Virus record (IMG/VR): IMGVR_UViG_3300042474_000451
Coordinates: 1 to 37,002 of that record
Direction: 5' to 3' (one strand)
Source: a virus
Length of the DNA stretch: 37,002 nt
Position 1 is the first letter of the stretch; each line of letters starts with the position of its first letter. This document shows positions 6,931 to 14,061 of the stretch, in pieces. Under the pieces are notes generated by a model. That model was not told the origin of the DNA. It ran no database searches and saw only the letters and a list, made by a program, of their open reading frames with translations. A program made the position numbers and the translations under genes.

Positions 6931-7615
6931 GCAATTACTTTTCAGATGTAGTGGTGTGGGTGCATTACTAACTGAACCGAAACTAAAAGCGGATAAAGAC
7001 GCAGGAAACTTGTCGGCAACGGCTAAGACATTAGTGCAATCAATGTGGTTACAATATGAGTATGGATATCGTGAATTTGTGAACAACGAGTATATGGACA
7101 AAGGCTTGGCGATGGAACAAGATTCAATGCAGTTAGTTCAAGATGTGCTTGGTGGTGCTTTTAGGACAAAGAATCGTGAGAAGTTACAAGATGAGTTCAT
7201 CATTGGTACACCTGATATTATCCTCACGGATGCGGTGGAAGACATCAAGACTTCGTGGTCATTAAGGACGTTTTTTGAAGCTGAACCGAATACGATGTAT
7301 GAAGTACAGGCGCAATGCTATATGAAGTTAACAGGAGTTCATAAGTATCGGTTAATCTATGCTCTTGTGCCTAATACGAAGGAGATGGTTATAGCCGAAT
7401 GCGAACGTCTTGCGTGGAAGTTTGGACGCAACTATGAGAACGAAGATTATATTGCTCAATGTCAGCAGATCCAACGTAACAATGACATCGTACTTGAACT
7501 ACCTATTGAGAAGCGTATCAAGGTATTTAACTTTGACTATGATGCTATCTTGATGGAGAAGTTACAAGGCAAGATAATCAAGGCAAGAGAATACTATAAT
7601 ACGTTATCACTATGA
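6923..7615 (+). CDS. Phage exonuclease, PD-(D/E)XK (YqaJ/RecB-type)
   Basis: The 230-residue product carries nuclease motifs in order: an acidic helix with Glu65 (KGLAMEQDS), GTPD (Asp98), EDIKT (Asp107 and Lys109) and the downstream helix EVQAQCYMKLTG typical of YqaJ/lambda-exonuclease relatives. It would resect DNA ends to single strands for the adjacent annealing protein. The gene overlaps its upstream neighbour by 8 bases and its downstream neighbour by ATGA. Length matches phage members of the family. Confidence 0.82.
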   Translation: MDKQLLFRCSGVGALLTEPKLKADKDAGNLSATAKTLVQSMWLQYEYGYREFVNNEYMDKGLAMEQDSMQLVQDVLGGAFRTKNREKLQDEFIIGTPDIILTDAVEDIKTSWSLRTFFEAEPNTMYEVQAQCYMKLTGVHKYRLIYALVPNTKEMVIAECERLAWKFGRNYENEDYIAQCQQIQRNNDIVLELPIEKRIKVFNFDYDAILMEKLQGKIIKAREYYNTLSL

Positions 7616-7914
7616 CACCTCCTAACTGCATCAAGATAGTATTTAGTACTAATCAGCATAGTTATCGTGTATCATCGCAACATCCATTCTTTTTGCATAC
7701 TACTGAGGTGCTTACATCGTATCGCAATGGTGTGCTGACCATAACAAGACCAACGATTGACTATCAAGGAAAGACATATAGAGTGTGTGTACCAAAGTCA
7801 TCTCGTGACCATCGGTTATTCCATATTGCCATATCGCAAAATGTACCACTTGGAGTGTTTGAGATTGATGAGGAAGAAAGCAATGAAGATAAGTTGGTGA
7901 TATATTTGGAGTGA
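7612..7914 (+). CDS. Hypothetical protein ending at attC-like site
   Basis: This is a 100-residue product with no recognised motif, likely beta-rich at the N-terminus and with an acidic C-terminus. It is coupled to the exonuclease by ATGA. Its TGA stop is the first three bases of the TGATAAC box of the folded site at 7912-7964. Confidence 0.65.
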   Translation: MTPPNCIKIVFSTNQHSYRVSSQHPFFLHTTEVLTSYRNGVLTITRPTIDYQGKTYRVCVPKSSRDHRLFHIAISQNVPLGVFEIDEEESNEDKLVIYLE

Positions 7915-7964
7915 TAACGGTCAGCTACAAGCAGTGCCTCATTGCTTTGTAGCGCAAGTTATTA
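7912..7964 (+). repeat. attC-like folded site A
   Basis: The arrangement is box TGATAAC (7912-7918), a 5-base spacer, arm GCTACAAGCAGTG (7924-7936), a 3-base loop, arm CATTGCTTTGTAGC (7940-7953), a 4-base spacer, and box GTTATTA (7958-7964). The outer boxes pair with each other. The long arms pair with one extrahelical base. This R''-L''-L'-R' order with unpaired spacers and a bulge is the architecture of integron attC sites, although GTTATTA deviates from the GTTRRRY consensus. A terminator-like hairpin is the main alternative, but there is no T run. Confidence 0.5.
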
Positions 7965-7996
7965 CATATTAAATAACACATTAAAAAACATACAAA

Positions 7997-8425
7997 ATGG
8001 ACATAGAAATAGTAAAACAAATCAAAGCAACACCAACCAAGTACACCTACAAGGAATGGGCGAAACTTGCGAACGTAACGTATCGCACGATGCACCAGTT
8101 CTTTTACCGAAATGGATTAAAAGGTAAAGATTCAGGATATCGAAAAACACCGATAGTTTTGGAATACATAATGGAACACGCAATGGAGAAAACCGCACTT
8201 GAATGGGCAGATTATTATAAGATAACCGAACACCAAATTAGGCACTACATATCATATCGTGGTATCAAAGTAAAGTCAGGATTCGGTGCAAAGATTAAAG
8301 CCAAAAAGGAGAAAGCATTGCTTATTGATAACACACCACTTGCACCTGATATGATAGACTTTCAATGGGTACATCCAACTTTAGCAGATTATGGATTAGG
8401 ATTAAAAACTACGAACAATGGATAG
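7997..8425 (+). CDS. Putative DNA-binding protein with repeated HTH-like segments
   Basis: The 142-residue basic product seems to contain two similar helical segments, one around residues 17-42 (YTYKEWAKLANVTYRTMHQF) and one around 60-85 (TALEWADYYKITEHQIRHYI). Each resembles a helix-turn-helix followed by a basic loop. A regulatory or replication-linked DNA-binding role is inferred. The gene overlaps the DnaA-domain gene by 8 bases. The two genes together lie between attC-like sites A and B. Confidence 0.65.
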   Translation: MDIEIVKQIKATPTKYTYKEWAKLANVTYRTMHQFFYRNGLKGKDSGYRKTPIVLEYIMEHAMEKTALEWADYYKITEHQIRHYISYRGIKVKSGFGAKIKAKKEKALLIDNTPLAPDMIDFQWVHPTLADYGLGLKTTNNG

Positions 8426-8783
8426 AATACTTATAGACATCGCAACAGGGTTAAACATCCCAATCAAGAAAATTCAAGATAGTGGACGAGGAACTTTTGA
8501 CATCGCAACGGCAAGACATTTGTTTTGTTTCATAGCTTACGAGAATGGTTACAACCTTTCCGAAATAGGTAGATTTCTTTCGTATCGTGACCACACAACT
8601 ATCATTAATTCGATTAAAGTTGTGAATAATATGAAAGACACACAAGATGCTCTTTACGAGAGATTTGTTACCTTGCTAAGACATAATGCGCCAAACTTGA
8701 AAACATCCTTGTATGAGCCTCGTAGGAGGTATAGTGGGGATTGTTGTATCATCAGTAGGTTTGAGATAGTCAAGTGCAGGTAA
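8418..8783 (+). CDS. DnaA domain IV-like DNA-binding protein
   Basis: The 121-residue product contains only the C-terminal DNA-binding domain of the initiator DnaA. The signature is visible: TARHLFCFIAYENGYNLSEI, then GRFLSYRDHTT (RDHTT at 57-61), then a basic helix. In DnaA this domain recognises DnaA boxes. There is no AAA+ ATPase domain. A stand-alone domain in a phage might recruit or antagonise host initiation, or act as a regulator. The TAA stop lies inside the box at the left edge of site B, so the gene ends exactly at the folded site. The last roughly 30 residues are not part of the DnaA domain. Confidence 0.8.
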   Translation: MDRILIDIATGLNIPIKKIQDSGRGTFDIATARHLFCFIAYENGYNLSEIGRFLSYRDHTTIINSIKVVNNMKDTQDALYERFVTLLRHNAPNLKTSLYEPRRRYSGDCCIISRFEIVKCR

Positions 8784-8869
8784 CGGTTGAGGCTAAGAGC
8801 AGTTGCCTAAAATACTGCTCAAAATATGCACTATGCTTGATGGCAATTGCTTTTAGCCTTTGTTAGCGG
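8777..8869 (+). repeat. attC-like folded site B
   Basis: Box CAGGTAAC (8777-8784) is followed by a 6-base spacer and arm GGCTAAGAGCAGTTGCC (8791-8807). A 34-base loop separates it from arm GGCAATTGCTTTTAGCC (8842-8858), which is followed by TTT and box GTTAGCGG (8862-8869). The 17-bp stem pairs completely if two G-T pairs are allowed. A second possible hairpin (GAGCAGT with ACTGCTC) lies within. The order of boxes and arms is that of an attC site, and the long loop is within the range known for attC. Confidence 0.6.
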
Positions 8870-9935
8870 CTGCTGCGGTAAAATTTAAAATAATGATTTT
8901 AGAAATAGAAAACCTTTTTGGCGAAAAAAAACAAGAGCAATACAAACCTGAAAGAGAGAGTTTGCAAAAAGAATTGTCGTTAATCTTTAATAATGATTTG
9001 ACATTAGAAAAATTAGTAAATTTTATTACTAATGATTTTTCTGAAACATTAGAATATCATCAATTATGCTTTGGGTTAAGTTCTTGCCAAAAAACAAGTC
9101 TTTTATTTAACCCGCATAGACTGGACACTAAAGCAGGTAAAAGTAAAATGAGTTGCTTCGAAGCATTAAAAAACTATAATTTTCTTAATGGTTTATCAAG
9201 AATGATTTTGCACGAAAGGAAACAAAAAGGAGATAATTATAAAAGCAGATATGGAGAACTTCTATATCAAATATTAGCTTTTAATATAAATGGCGTTCAA
9301 TATGTAAATGAAATACATCCTTTAATATCAAGAAATTTAGCTTTAAAATATTGCAATGGATTAAATTCAAAAGTTTTAGATCCGTGTGCTGGATGGGGTG
9401 GCAGAATGATTGGATTTAGTACAGTTGTTAAAGAATATTATGGATTTGAACCATACACTAAAACTTACAACGGCTTAAATAAACTTGGTAATTGGATAAA
9501 AGAAAGAAACGAATACTTTAATTTTAAAATTGAAAATTTACCATTTGAAGATGCAGTAATAGAACACAATGAATTTGACTTTGCATTTACAAGCCCCCCA
9601 TATTATGATACAGAAAAATATGGCAATGAAAAAACAAACTCGTACAATAGATATAAATCATTTAATGATTGGTGTGATTTGTTTTATTTACCTATGATAC
9701 AAAAAACAATGAACGCATTAAAAAAAGACTGTTCATTTGTTTTAAATATAGGCAGTAGAGTTTACCCATTAAATGAAGTTTTAAAAAGTAATTTTTCAAA
9801 CAAATACTTAATTGAAAATGAAAAAGATATGTTACAAGGGAAAAAGTCAGGACTTAAAGATAACTCAAACGAAGGCGAAACTTTTTATAGGATAGTAAAG
9901 TAGCAGTTGCCGCTAACTCATCGCTACACGCTACG
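8863..9935 (+). mobile_element. Putative integron-type gene cassette carrying a DNA methyltransferase
   Basis: The unit runs from TTAGCGG (after the G of site B) to the G of GTTATAGC in site C and contains one gene. In integrons a cassette's own attC begins with a box that is the reverse complement of the cassette's own first bases. Here CCGCTAAC in site C (9910-9917) is the perfect reverse complement of GTTAGCGG in site B (8862-8869). The gene between is clearly more AT-rich than its surroundings: 9001-9060 has 10 G/C in 60 bases, while 7021-7080 has 21. No integrase is encoded, so mobilisation would have occurred in trans. This is an inference from structure. Confidence 0.5.
8893..9903 (+). 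CDS. DNA methyltransferase, amino (N6-adenine or N4-cytosine) type
   Basis: The 336-residue product has the SAM-binding motif DPCAGWGGRM (residues 163-172) and the catalytic motif TSPPYYDTEKY (233-243). S-P-P-Y is characteristic of amino methyltransferases, so the product is m4C or m6A. The order (SAM motif, then catalytic motif) matches several N4/N6 groups. Residues 1-140 are a separate helical region of unknown role. I chose the ATG at 8893 because the possible TTG at 8860 would lie inside the site B box. The gene is unusually AT-rich and stands alone between sites B and C. It probably protects phage DNA from host restriction. Confidence 0.85.
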   Translation: MILEIENLFGEKKQEQYKPERESLQKELSLIFNNDLTLEKLVNFITNDFSETLEYHQLCFGLSSCQKTSLLFNPHRLDTKAGKSKMSCFEALKNYNFLNGLSRMILHERKQKGDNYKSRYGELLYQILAFNINGVQYVNEIHPLISRNLALKYCNGLNSKVLDPCAGWGGRMIGFSTVVKEYYGFEPYTKTYNGLNKLGNWIKERNEYFNFKIENLPFEDAVIEHNEFDFAFTSPPYYDTEKYGNEKTNSYNRYKSFNDWCDLFYLPMIQKTMNALKKDCSFVLNIGSRVYPLNEVLKSNFSNKYLIENEKDMLQGKKSGLKDNSNEGETFYRIVK

Positions 9936-9942
9936 TTATAGC
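9910..9942 (+). repeat. attC-like folded site C (short)
   Basis: Box CCGCTAAC (9910-9917) is followed by a short partly self-complementary segment containing CGCTAC and GCTACG, then box GTTATAGC (9935-9942). CGCTAAC and GTTATAGCG pair apart from a two-base bulge. The site begins 6 bases after the methyltransferase stop. It is shorter and less regular than sites A and B. Its main support is that CCGCTAAC is the exact reverse complement of the site B box. Confidence 0.45.
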
Positions 9943-9996
9943 GCATAGCATAACATAACAACATAAACAAGCTGTGATTCAGCAACCATATACAAA

Positions 9997-10359
9997 ATGA
10001 GTACAGAAAAGTACACAGCCGATGGTCGGCTATTAATCAAAAGAGATTCGGTGCAAATATCCGACAAGTTCACCAAGCGTGAGTTCATCTTGCAAACGGA
10101 TGGCGATTATCCGCAGTATCTTCAATTCCAATTGACGCAAGACAAATGTCCTTTGTTGGACAAGTTCCAAACTGGGCAACAAGTTACCATCCACTTCAAT
10201 ATTCGTGGTAAGGAATGGACAAAGGATGGCAAGACATCGTATTTCAATTCGCTTGAGGCTTGGAGGATAGAGGCGAAAGGTAGCGGTCAACACATTGAGA
10301 CAGTTCAAGCAGAGATAGTGCAACCGAGTGATCCATTAGGAGATTCGCTTCCATTTTAG
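9997..10359 (+). CDS. Single-stranded DNA-binding-like protein (DUF3127 type)
   Basis: The 120-residue protein matches the DUF3127 family common in Bacteroidota: VQISDKFTKREFILQT, then YPQYLQFQLTQDKCPLLDKF, then VTIHFNIRGKEW and YFNSLEAWRIE. It ends in an acidic DPLGDSLPF tail like the protein-interaction tip of bacterial SSBs. The fold is an OB-fold expected to bind single-stranded DNA during replication and recombination. It complements the annealing protein, exonuclease and primase-helicase of this phage. The family is a good host-phylum marker. Confidence 0.85.
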   Translation: MSTEKYTADGRLLIKRDSVQISDKFTKREFILQTDGDYPQYLQFQLTQDKCPLLDKFQTGQQVTIHFNIRGKEWTKDGKTSYFNSLEAWRIEAKGSGQHIETVQAEIVQPSDPLGDSLPF

Positions 10360-10595
10360 CGTATTCCGTGCCACATTGACGATTTCCTTACTTCTTCCCT
10401 GAATAAATAAAGGTTTGAAAATGAAAAGTTTTTTTCTGGTGGTATCAAAAAAAACTTGGATGTGGCACAAAATCGCTGAAAGCTACGATAGGTATAGGTT
10501 ACAAAGGAAAGGCAATGTGGCGGCACTTTTATACATCCGACATAATGTTTCATAAACATAAATTATTTTAAAGTGTTTATCGTAACCATTAGTTA
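10360..10595. other. Non-coding region with TGTGGCAC-type repeats; candidate origin
   Basis: The stretch contains GTGCCACAT (10368-10376), its perfect reverse complement ATGTGGCAC (10460-10468), and a related ATGTGGCGGCAC at 10514-10525, separated by A/T-rich tracts (a T run at 10429-10435, an A run at 10447-10454). It lies between the SSB-like gene and the primase-helicase gene. Repeated sites beside AT tracts and replication genes suggest an origin or regulator sites. A 44-codon ORF at 10421-10555 exists but has no supporting overlap or motif, and I do not annotate it as a gene. Confidence 0.35.
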
Positions 10596-10628
10596 TTTCT
10601 TATAATGTACTTTTAACTATTATCTTTG
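10596..10628 (+). promoter_or_regulatory. Promoter for replication leader
   Basis: The -7 box TATCTTTG (10621-10628) fits the Bacteroidota TAnnTTTG consensus. TTTC at 10596-10599 is one base off the TTTG -33 element and lies at the standard 25-bp distance. Transcription would begin near 10632, about 180 bases before the primase start, giving a long structured leader. Confidence 0.65.
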
Positions 10629-10631
10629 CAC

Positions 10632-10789
10632 CAATAGTAAAAGTAATCAATTAGATATACTTATGTATTGTTTTTTTATGTAACTCGAATTTATGTTTAG
10701 GTAGTACCATTACCAATGATAACAATTATATTAGTCCTTTATTGAAAGTCGGAATGGTACTCCGACGAGTAGATAAAGGACTTTTTTTT
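10632..10789 (+). ncRNA. Structured leader / attenuator RNA (or small RNA) ahead of the primase gene
   Basis: From the promoter at 10621 to the T run at 10789 the transcript would be about 158 nt. It ends in a two-part hairpin with an eight-T tract. In addition, AGTACCATT (10703-10711) is perfectly complementary to AATGGTACT (10753-10761), which covers the whole apical loop of that hairpin. Such loop pairing can form a pseudoknot or compete with the terminator, as in attenuators and riboswitches. If termination is efficient, the RNA is a small RNA. If regulated, it controls primase-helicase expression. I know of no family match. Confidence 0.45.
10733..10789 (+). terminator. Intrinsic terminator/attenuator inside the primase leader
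   Basis: The outer stem AGTCCTTTAT (10733-10742) pairs with ATAAAGGACT (10773-10782), 10 bp perfect. The inner stem GTCGGA (10748-10753) pairs with TCCGAC (10761-10766), with a 7-base loop ATGGTAC. Eight consecutive T follow (10782-10789). This is the strongest terminator-like structure in the window, yet it lies downstream of a promoter and 21 bases before the primase start, so it should work as an attenuator. Confidence 0.7.
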
Positions 10790-10810
10790 ACTATTAATTT
10801 AGAAAGTATT

Positions 10811-13186
10811 ATGAAAATAAGCATATTCAAAAACTTCAACGAAGTATCGGCAGCATATCACCGAGATGTTTACGACATCTTAAAACGTATCAAGGAAGGC
10901 AAATCAAAGCATATCATTGATGAGATTGAAAGCACTACCGATGAGGCTAAACAAAAGCAACTAAAGAACACATTACCTGCTATCTTGTTTAGCGGAACAT
11001 TCACCCAACGTAATGCAGTAAGTATTATCGAGCATTCAGGACTTATATGTTTGGACTTTGATAATTTTGATACTCCTGATCAAATGAACCAGTATAGGGA
11101 ATCGTTTATATCAGACCCATTTACTTTTGCTTGTTTCCTATCACCAAGAAGAAATGGATTGAAGGTATTAGTCAAGATTCCAAAAGATATTCCTAATCAC
11201 AAGAGATACTTTGATTCATTGAAGGATAAATTCAATTCACCTTACTTCGATATTCATTGTAGCGACATTTGTAGAATATGCTTTGAGTCTTATGATGCTG
11301 ATTTATATGTCAACGATGATAGCTTAGAATGGACGGAATTAAAAGAAGTTGATATTTATGAAGTAACCGAAGAGGTAAGAATACCCATCAAATCGGATAA
11401 TGAGATTATAAGTAGGTTGCTAAAGTGGTTCAATAAGTTCTCGATGTCATCAGGTGAACGTAATGCGAATCTATTCAAGTTAGCATCAGCCTTGAACGAT
11501 TATGGCATTAGTTTAAACGAGGCGATGAGGGTTTGCTTACAATATCAACAAAAAGACTTTACACAGCGTGAAATTGACACAACTGTCAAAAGTGCCTACA
11601 AGAAAACATCACAACACCATACCAAGTTCTTTGAAGACATCCATACCAAGAAACGAGTAGAGGAACTAATACGTTCAGGTAAAGATATTAAGATGGTGCG
11701 TAAATCATTTCCTGAATTGAACGATGATGAATTTGATATGGCGGTGGAATCGGTTAAAGATAACATCAGCGTGACTGACTTTTGGGAATATACACAAAAA
11801 GGTAATGTCGTGGTTCAACATCACAAGTTTAAAGGATTCCTTCAAGAGCATAACTTTTACAAGTATTATCCTTCAAACGCTGGGTTTATATTTATCAATA
11901 TCTTTGAGAATCTTATTGAAGAAACAAACAAGGACAAGATTAAAGATTTTGTATTGCATCATCTTGAGAATGCCGAAAATATTGGAATGAAGCCTTTTGA
12001 TTTTATGGCAGGAAATACCAAGTTCTTCACCTATGATTACTTATCATTCTTGAACACCAAAGATGTTACCTTGCTTGAAGACACTCAAGAGGAAGCATAT
12101 TTGTACTATCTGAACAAGGTAGTAAGGGTATCAAAGACCAATGTTGAAGAGATTGATTATATTGATTCAGGTGGATATGTTTGGAAAAATCAAATCATAC
12201 AACGTGAATACAAGAAAGCCGATAGTAGTGGATGTGTTTATGAAAGATTTATACACCTTGTCGCAGGAAGTGATACGGAACGATTTAAGAGCATCAAGTC
12301 GGTTATTGGGTACTTGCTTCACTCGTTTAAAACAAGCGCAAATAACAAGGCTATTATACTCAACGATGAGACTATAAGCGACACACCGAATGGCGGTAGC
12401 GGAAAGGGATTGTTTAGTAATGCCATCAGCAAAATGAAGAAGTTGAATAGTTTGGATGGTAAGATATTCAGTTTTAATGACCAATTCAAATATCAGACAA
12501 TTTCAACCGATACTCAAGTATTGGTATTTGATGATGTCAAGAAACACTTTGACTTTGAGAGTTTATTTAGCCTTATCACGGAAGGAATCACGATAGAACG
12601 TAAAGGTCAACTGGCAATCAAGTTACCTGTAAACAAGTCACCAAAGATTCTTATCAATACCAATTATACAATTGGTGGTGCGGGTGGTTCGTTTGATAGA
12701 CGCAAGTTTGAGGTTGAGTTTAGTAGTCACTTTAATGCGAATCATACACCATTGCAGGAGTTCAAACACTTGTTATTTGATGAATGGTCGGAGGAAGAAT
12801 GGTCAAAGTTTGACAACTTTATGATTGGTTGCGTTCAATTCTACTTTGAGAATGGATTGATTGTATCAGAGTTTAAGAATTTAGAAGTTAGGAAGTTCAT
12901 AAGCAAGACATCAAACGAGTTCTATGAATACACTTTGGATGTTGAAAATATGCCATCAAACACAAGGATATATTCTAAAAAGTTCTTTGAAGATATTATT
13001 GAAGAATATGTTGACTTGAAGAAGTGGTTAAGTCAAAAGAAGTTAAAGATGTGGGTTGACCAATATGCAATGTTTTACGGCAAGAAGATAATATTTGATA
13101 AAGACCACATTGGTCGATACTTTGAAATTAAAACAAACAACAATGAATTTACAGCCGACCCAATCATACAAGACATCGAGTTCTAA
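10811..13186 (+). CDS. Replicative primase-helicase (BT4734/VirE-N domain, PriCT, SF3 helicase)
   Basis: The 791-residue product joins three parts. Residues about 1-170 resemble the BT4734/VirE N-terminal primase-related domain (SGTFTQRN, GLICLDFDNFDT at 78-88, GLKVLVKIP). Residues about 195-275 look like a primase C-terminal helical domain (SSGERNANLFKLASAL). Residues about 490-690 form a superfamily 3 helicase with Walker A GGSGKG (528-533), Walker B LVFDDV (571-576), motif C KILINTN (612-618) and DRRKFEVEF after it. It should prime and unwind phage DNA. I prefer the ATG at 10811. Upstream in-frame starts (ATG 10754 and earlier) would translate through the terminator hairpin. Confidence 0.88.
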   Translation: MKISIFKNFNEVSAAYHRDVYDILKRIKEGKSKHIIDEIESTTDEAKQKQLKNTLPAILFSGTFTQRNAVSIIEHSGLICLDFDNFDTPDQMNQYRESFISDPFTFACFLSPRRNGLKVLVKIPKDIPNHKRYFDSLKDKFNSPYFDIHCSDICRICFESYDADLYVNDDSLEWTELKEVDIYEVTEEVRIPIKSDNEIISRLLKWFNKFSMSSGERNANLFKLASALNDYGISLNEAMRVCLQYQQKDFTQREIDTTVKSAYKKTSQHHTKFFEDIHTKKRVEELIRSGKDIKMVRKSFPELNDDEFDMAVESVKDNISVTDFWEYTQKGNVVVQHHKFKGFLQEHNFYKYYPSNAGFIFINIFENLIEETNKDKIKDFVLHHLENAENIGMKPFDFMAGNTKFFTYDYLSFLNTKDVTLLEDTQEEAYLYYLNKVVRVSKTNVEEIDYIDSGGYVWKNQIIQREYKKADSSGCVYERFIHLVAGSDTERFKSIKSVIGYLLHSFKTSANNKAIILNDETISDTPNGGSGKGLFSNAISKMKKLNSLDGKIFSFNDQFKYQTISTDTQVLVFDDVKKHFDFESLFSLITEGITIERKGQLAIKLPVNKSPKILINTNYTIGGAGGSFDRRKFEVEFSSHFNANHTPLQEFKHLLFDEWSEEEWSKFDNFMIGCVQFYFENGLIVSEFKNLEVRKFISKTSNEFYEYTLDVENMPSNTRIYSKKFFEDIIEEYVDLKKWLSQKKLKMWVDQYAMFYGKKIIFDKDHIGRYFEIKTNNNEFTADPIIQDIEF

Positions 13187-13373
13187 AATTCAAGAATTAT
13201 GTCAACAAGCAAACCGATTATCTTGCGTCACACGAGAACATTTGACCTCGTCACAACGGAAGGATTTAATCTCACTCAAGACCGACAAGATGAACCACCT
13301 CGAAGCGGAACAGGTGAATTTACGATACCAACAACACTTAACGCAATGTCGCAACGAAACGAAAACCTTATAA
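13143..13373 (+). CDS. Small ORF overlapping the primase end, alternative to 13199-13411
   Basis: The 76-residue frame from ATG 13143 starts inside the end of the primase gene. It encodes a Gln/Leu/Lys-rich, probably helical product (SSKIQELCQQANRLSCVT and following). Its amino-acid composition looks natural and no stop interrupts it, but it overlaps almost entirely with the frame at 13199-13411. Either one or both may be translated. I cannot decide from composition alone. Confidence 0.4.
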   Translation: MNLQPTQSYKTSSSKIQELCQQANRLSCVTREHLTSSQRKDLISLKTDKMNHLEAEQVNLRYQQHLTQCRNETKTL

Positions 13374-13411
13374 AACTCATAGTCCAGTTAGGACTAACAA
13401 TAGAAAGATGA
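13199..13411 (+). CDS. Small hypothetical protein coupled to the C5 methyltransferase
   Basis: The 70-residue frame starts 12 bases after the primase stop and ends in an ATGA overlap with the methyltransferase gene. That arrangement is the usual coupling in this genome and favours this frame over the one at 13143. The product is polar, without motif, and partly low in complexity. Confidence 0.45.
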   Translation: MSTSKPIILRHTRTFDLVTTEGFNLTQDRQDEPPRSGTGEFTIPTTLNAMSQRNENLIKLIVQLGLTIER

Positions 13412-14061
13412 AAGTACTAAATTTATATGCTTGTTTAGGTGGCAACCGATACAAGTGGGATGAAGTAGCCAATATTGAAGTAACTGCGGTTGAACTTGAC
13501 CCTGAAGCAGCAAGACTTTATCAAGAAAGGTTTCCAAATGATAATGTAATTGTAGCAGATGCACACCAATACTTATTAGACCACTTTAAAGAGTTTGATT
13601 TTATTTGGAGTTCGCCACCTTGCCCAAGCCATAGCAAAGTAAGAATAAGTCAAAAAAATAGAGAAACTTTTAAATTCATTTATCCTGATATGAAACTTTA
13701 TGAAGAAGTAATTTTCTTAGATAATTTCTTTGATGGTAAATATGTAGTTGAAAATGTAACACCCTACTATGAGCCATTAATACCAGCTAAAAAACGAGGT
13801 AGGCATTTATATTGGACTAATTTTAATTTGCCGAATGATTTAAAAGAAAGAAAACTTGATGGAACTTTGACAAATATGGTTGATGAAATTGGAACATTAT
13901 CTAAATTTCACGATTACGATTTTAGAAAATATAAAGGAGAACAAAGCACTACTAAAATGGCTCGTAATCTTGTTGATTATGAAGCAGGTAAAACAATATT
14001 TGCAACTGCTTTAGGAATAATGATACAATCTAACACTACTCAAAAACAACTATTCCAATGA
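13408..14061 (+). CDS. DNA cytosine-5 methyltransferase (short phage form)
   Basis: The 217-residue product has the C5-methyltransferase motifs: a SAM site near the N-terminus (LNLYACLGGNRYKW), VELDPEA (28-34), the catalytic PPCPS with Cys72, ENV (115-117), RHLYWTNF, and a closing ARNLVDYEAGKTIFATALG like motifs IX-X. The length is short for the family, leaving little room for a target-recognition domain, which is seen in compact phage enzymes. It is coupled on both sides by ATGA overlaps. It transfers a methyl group to C5 of cytosine in phage DNA, probably against restriction. Its later half is more AT-rich than its neighbours. Confidence 0.88.
   Translation: MKVLNLYACLGGNRYKWDEVANIEVTAVELDPEAARLYQERFPNDNVIVADAHQYLLDHFKEFDFIWSSPPCPSHSKVRISQKNRETFKFIYPDMKLYEEVIFLDNFFDGKYVVENVTPYYEPLIPAKKRGRHLYWTNFNLPNDLKERKLDGTLTNMVDEIGTLSKFHDYDFRKYKGEQSTTKMARNLVDYEAGKTIFATALGIMIQSNTTQKQLFQ

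Noticed and set aside
7919-7957. Plain intrinsic terminator at site A
   Set aside because: The hairpin lacks a T run and is framed by paired TGATAAC/GTTATTA boxes, which a terminator does not need. Not fully excluded.
8860-8892. TTG start for the amino methyltransferase
   Set aside because: It would lie inside the site B box and add AAAAV-type residues. ATG 8893 is a normal start.
10421-10555. 44-codon ORF after the SSB-like gene
   Set aside because: There is no overlap with neighbours, no motif, and the DNA contains repeated TGTGGCAC-type sites that suggest a non-coding role.
10742-10810. Upstream in-frame starts of the primase-helicase
   Set aside because: They would make the terminator hairpin and T tract coding. 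The sequence from 10811 (MKISIFKNFN) looks like the family N-terminus. The ATG at 10754 in the hairpin loop cannot be excluded.
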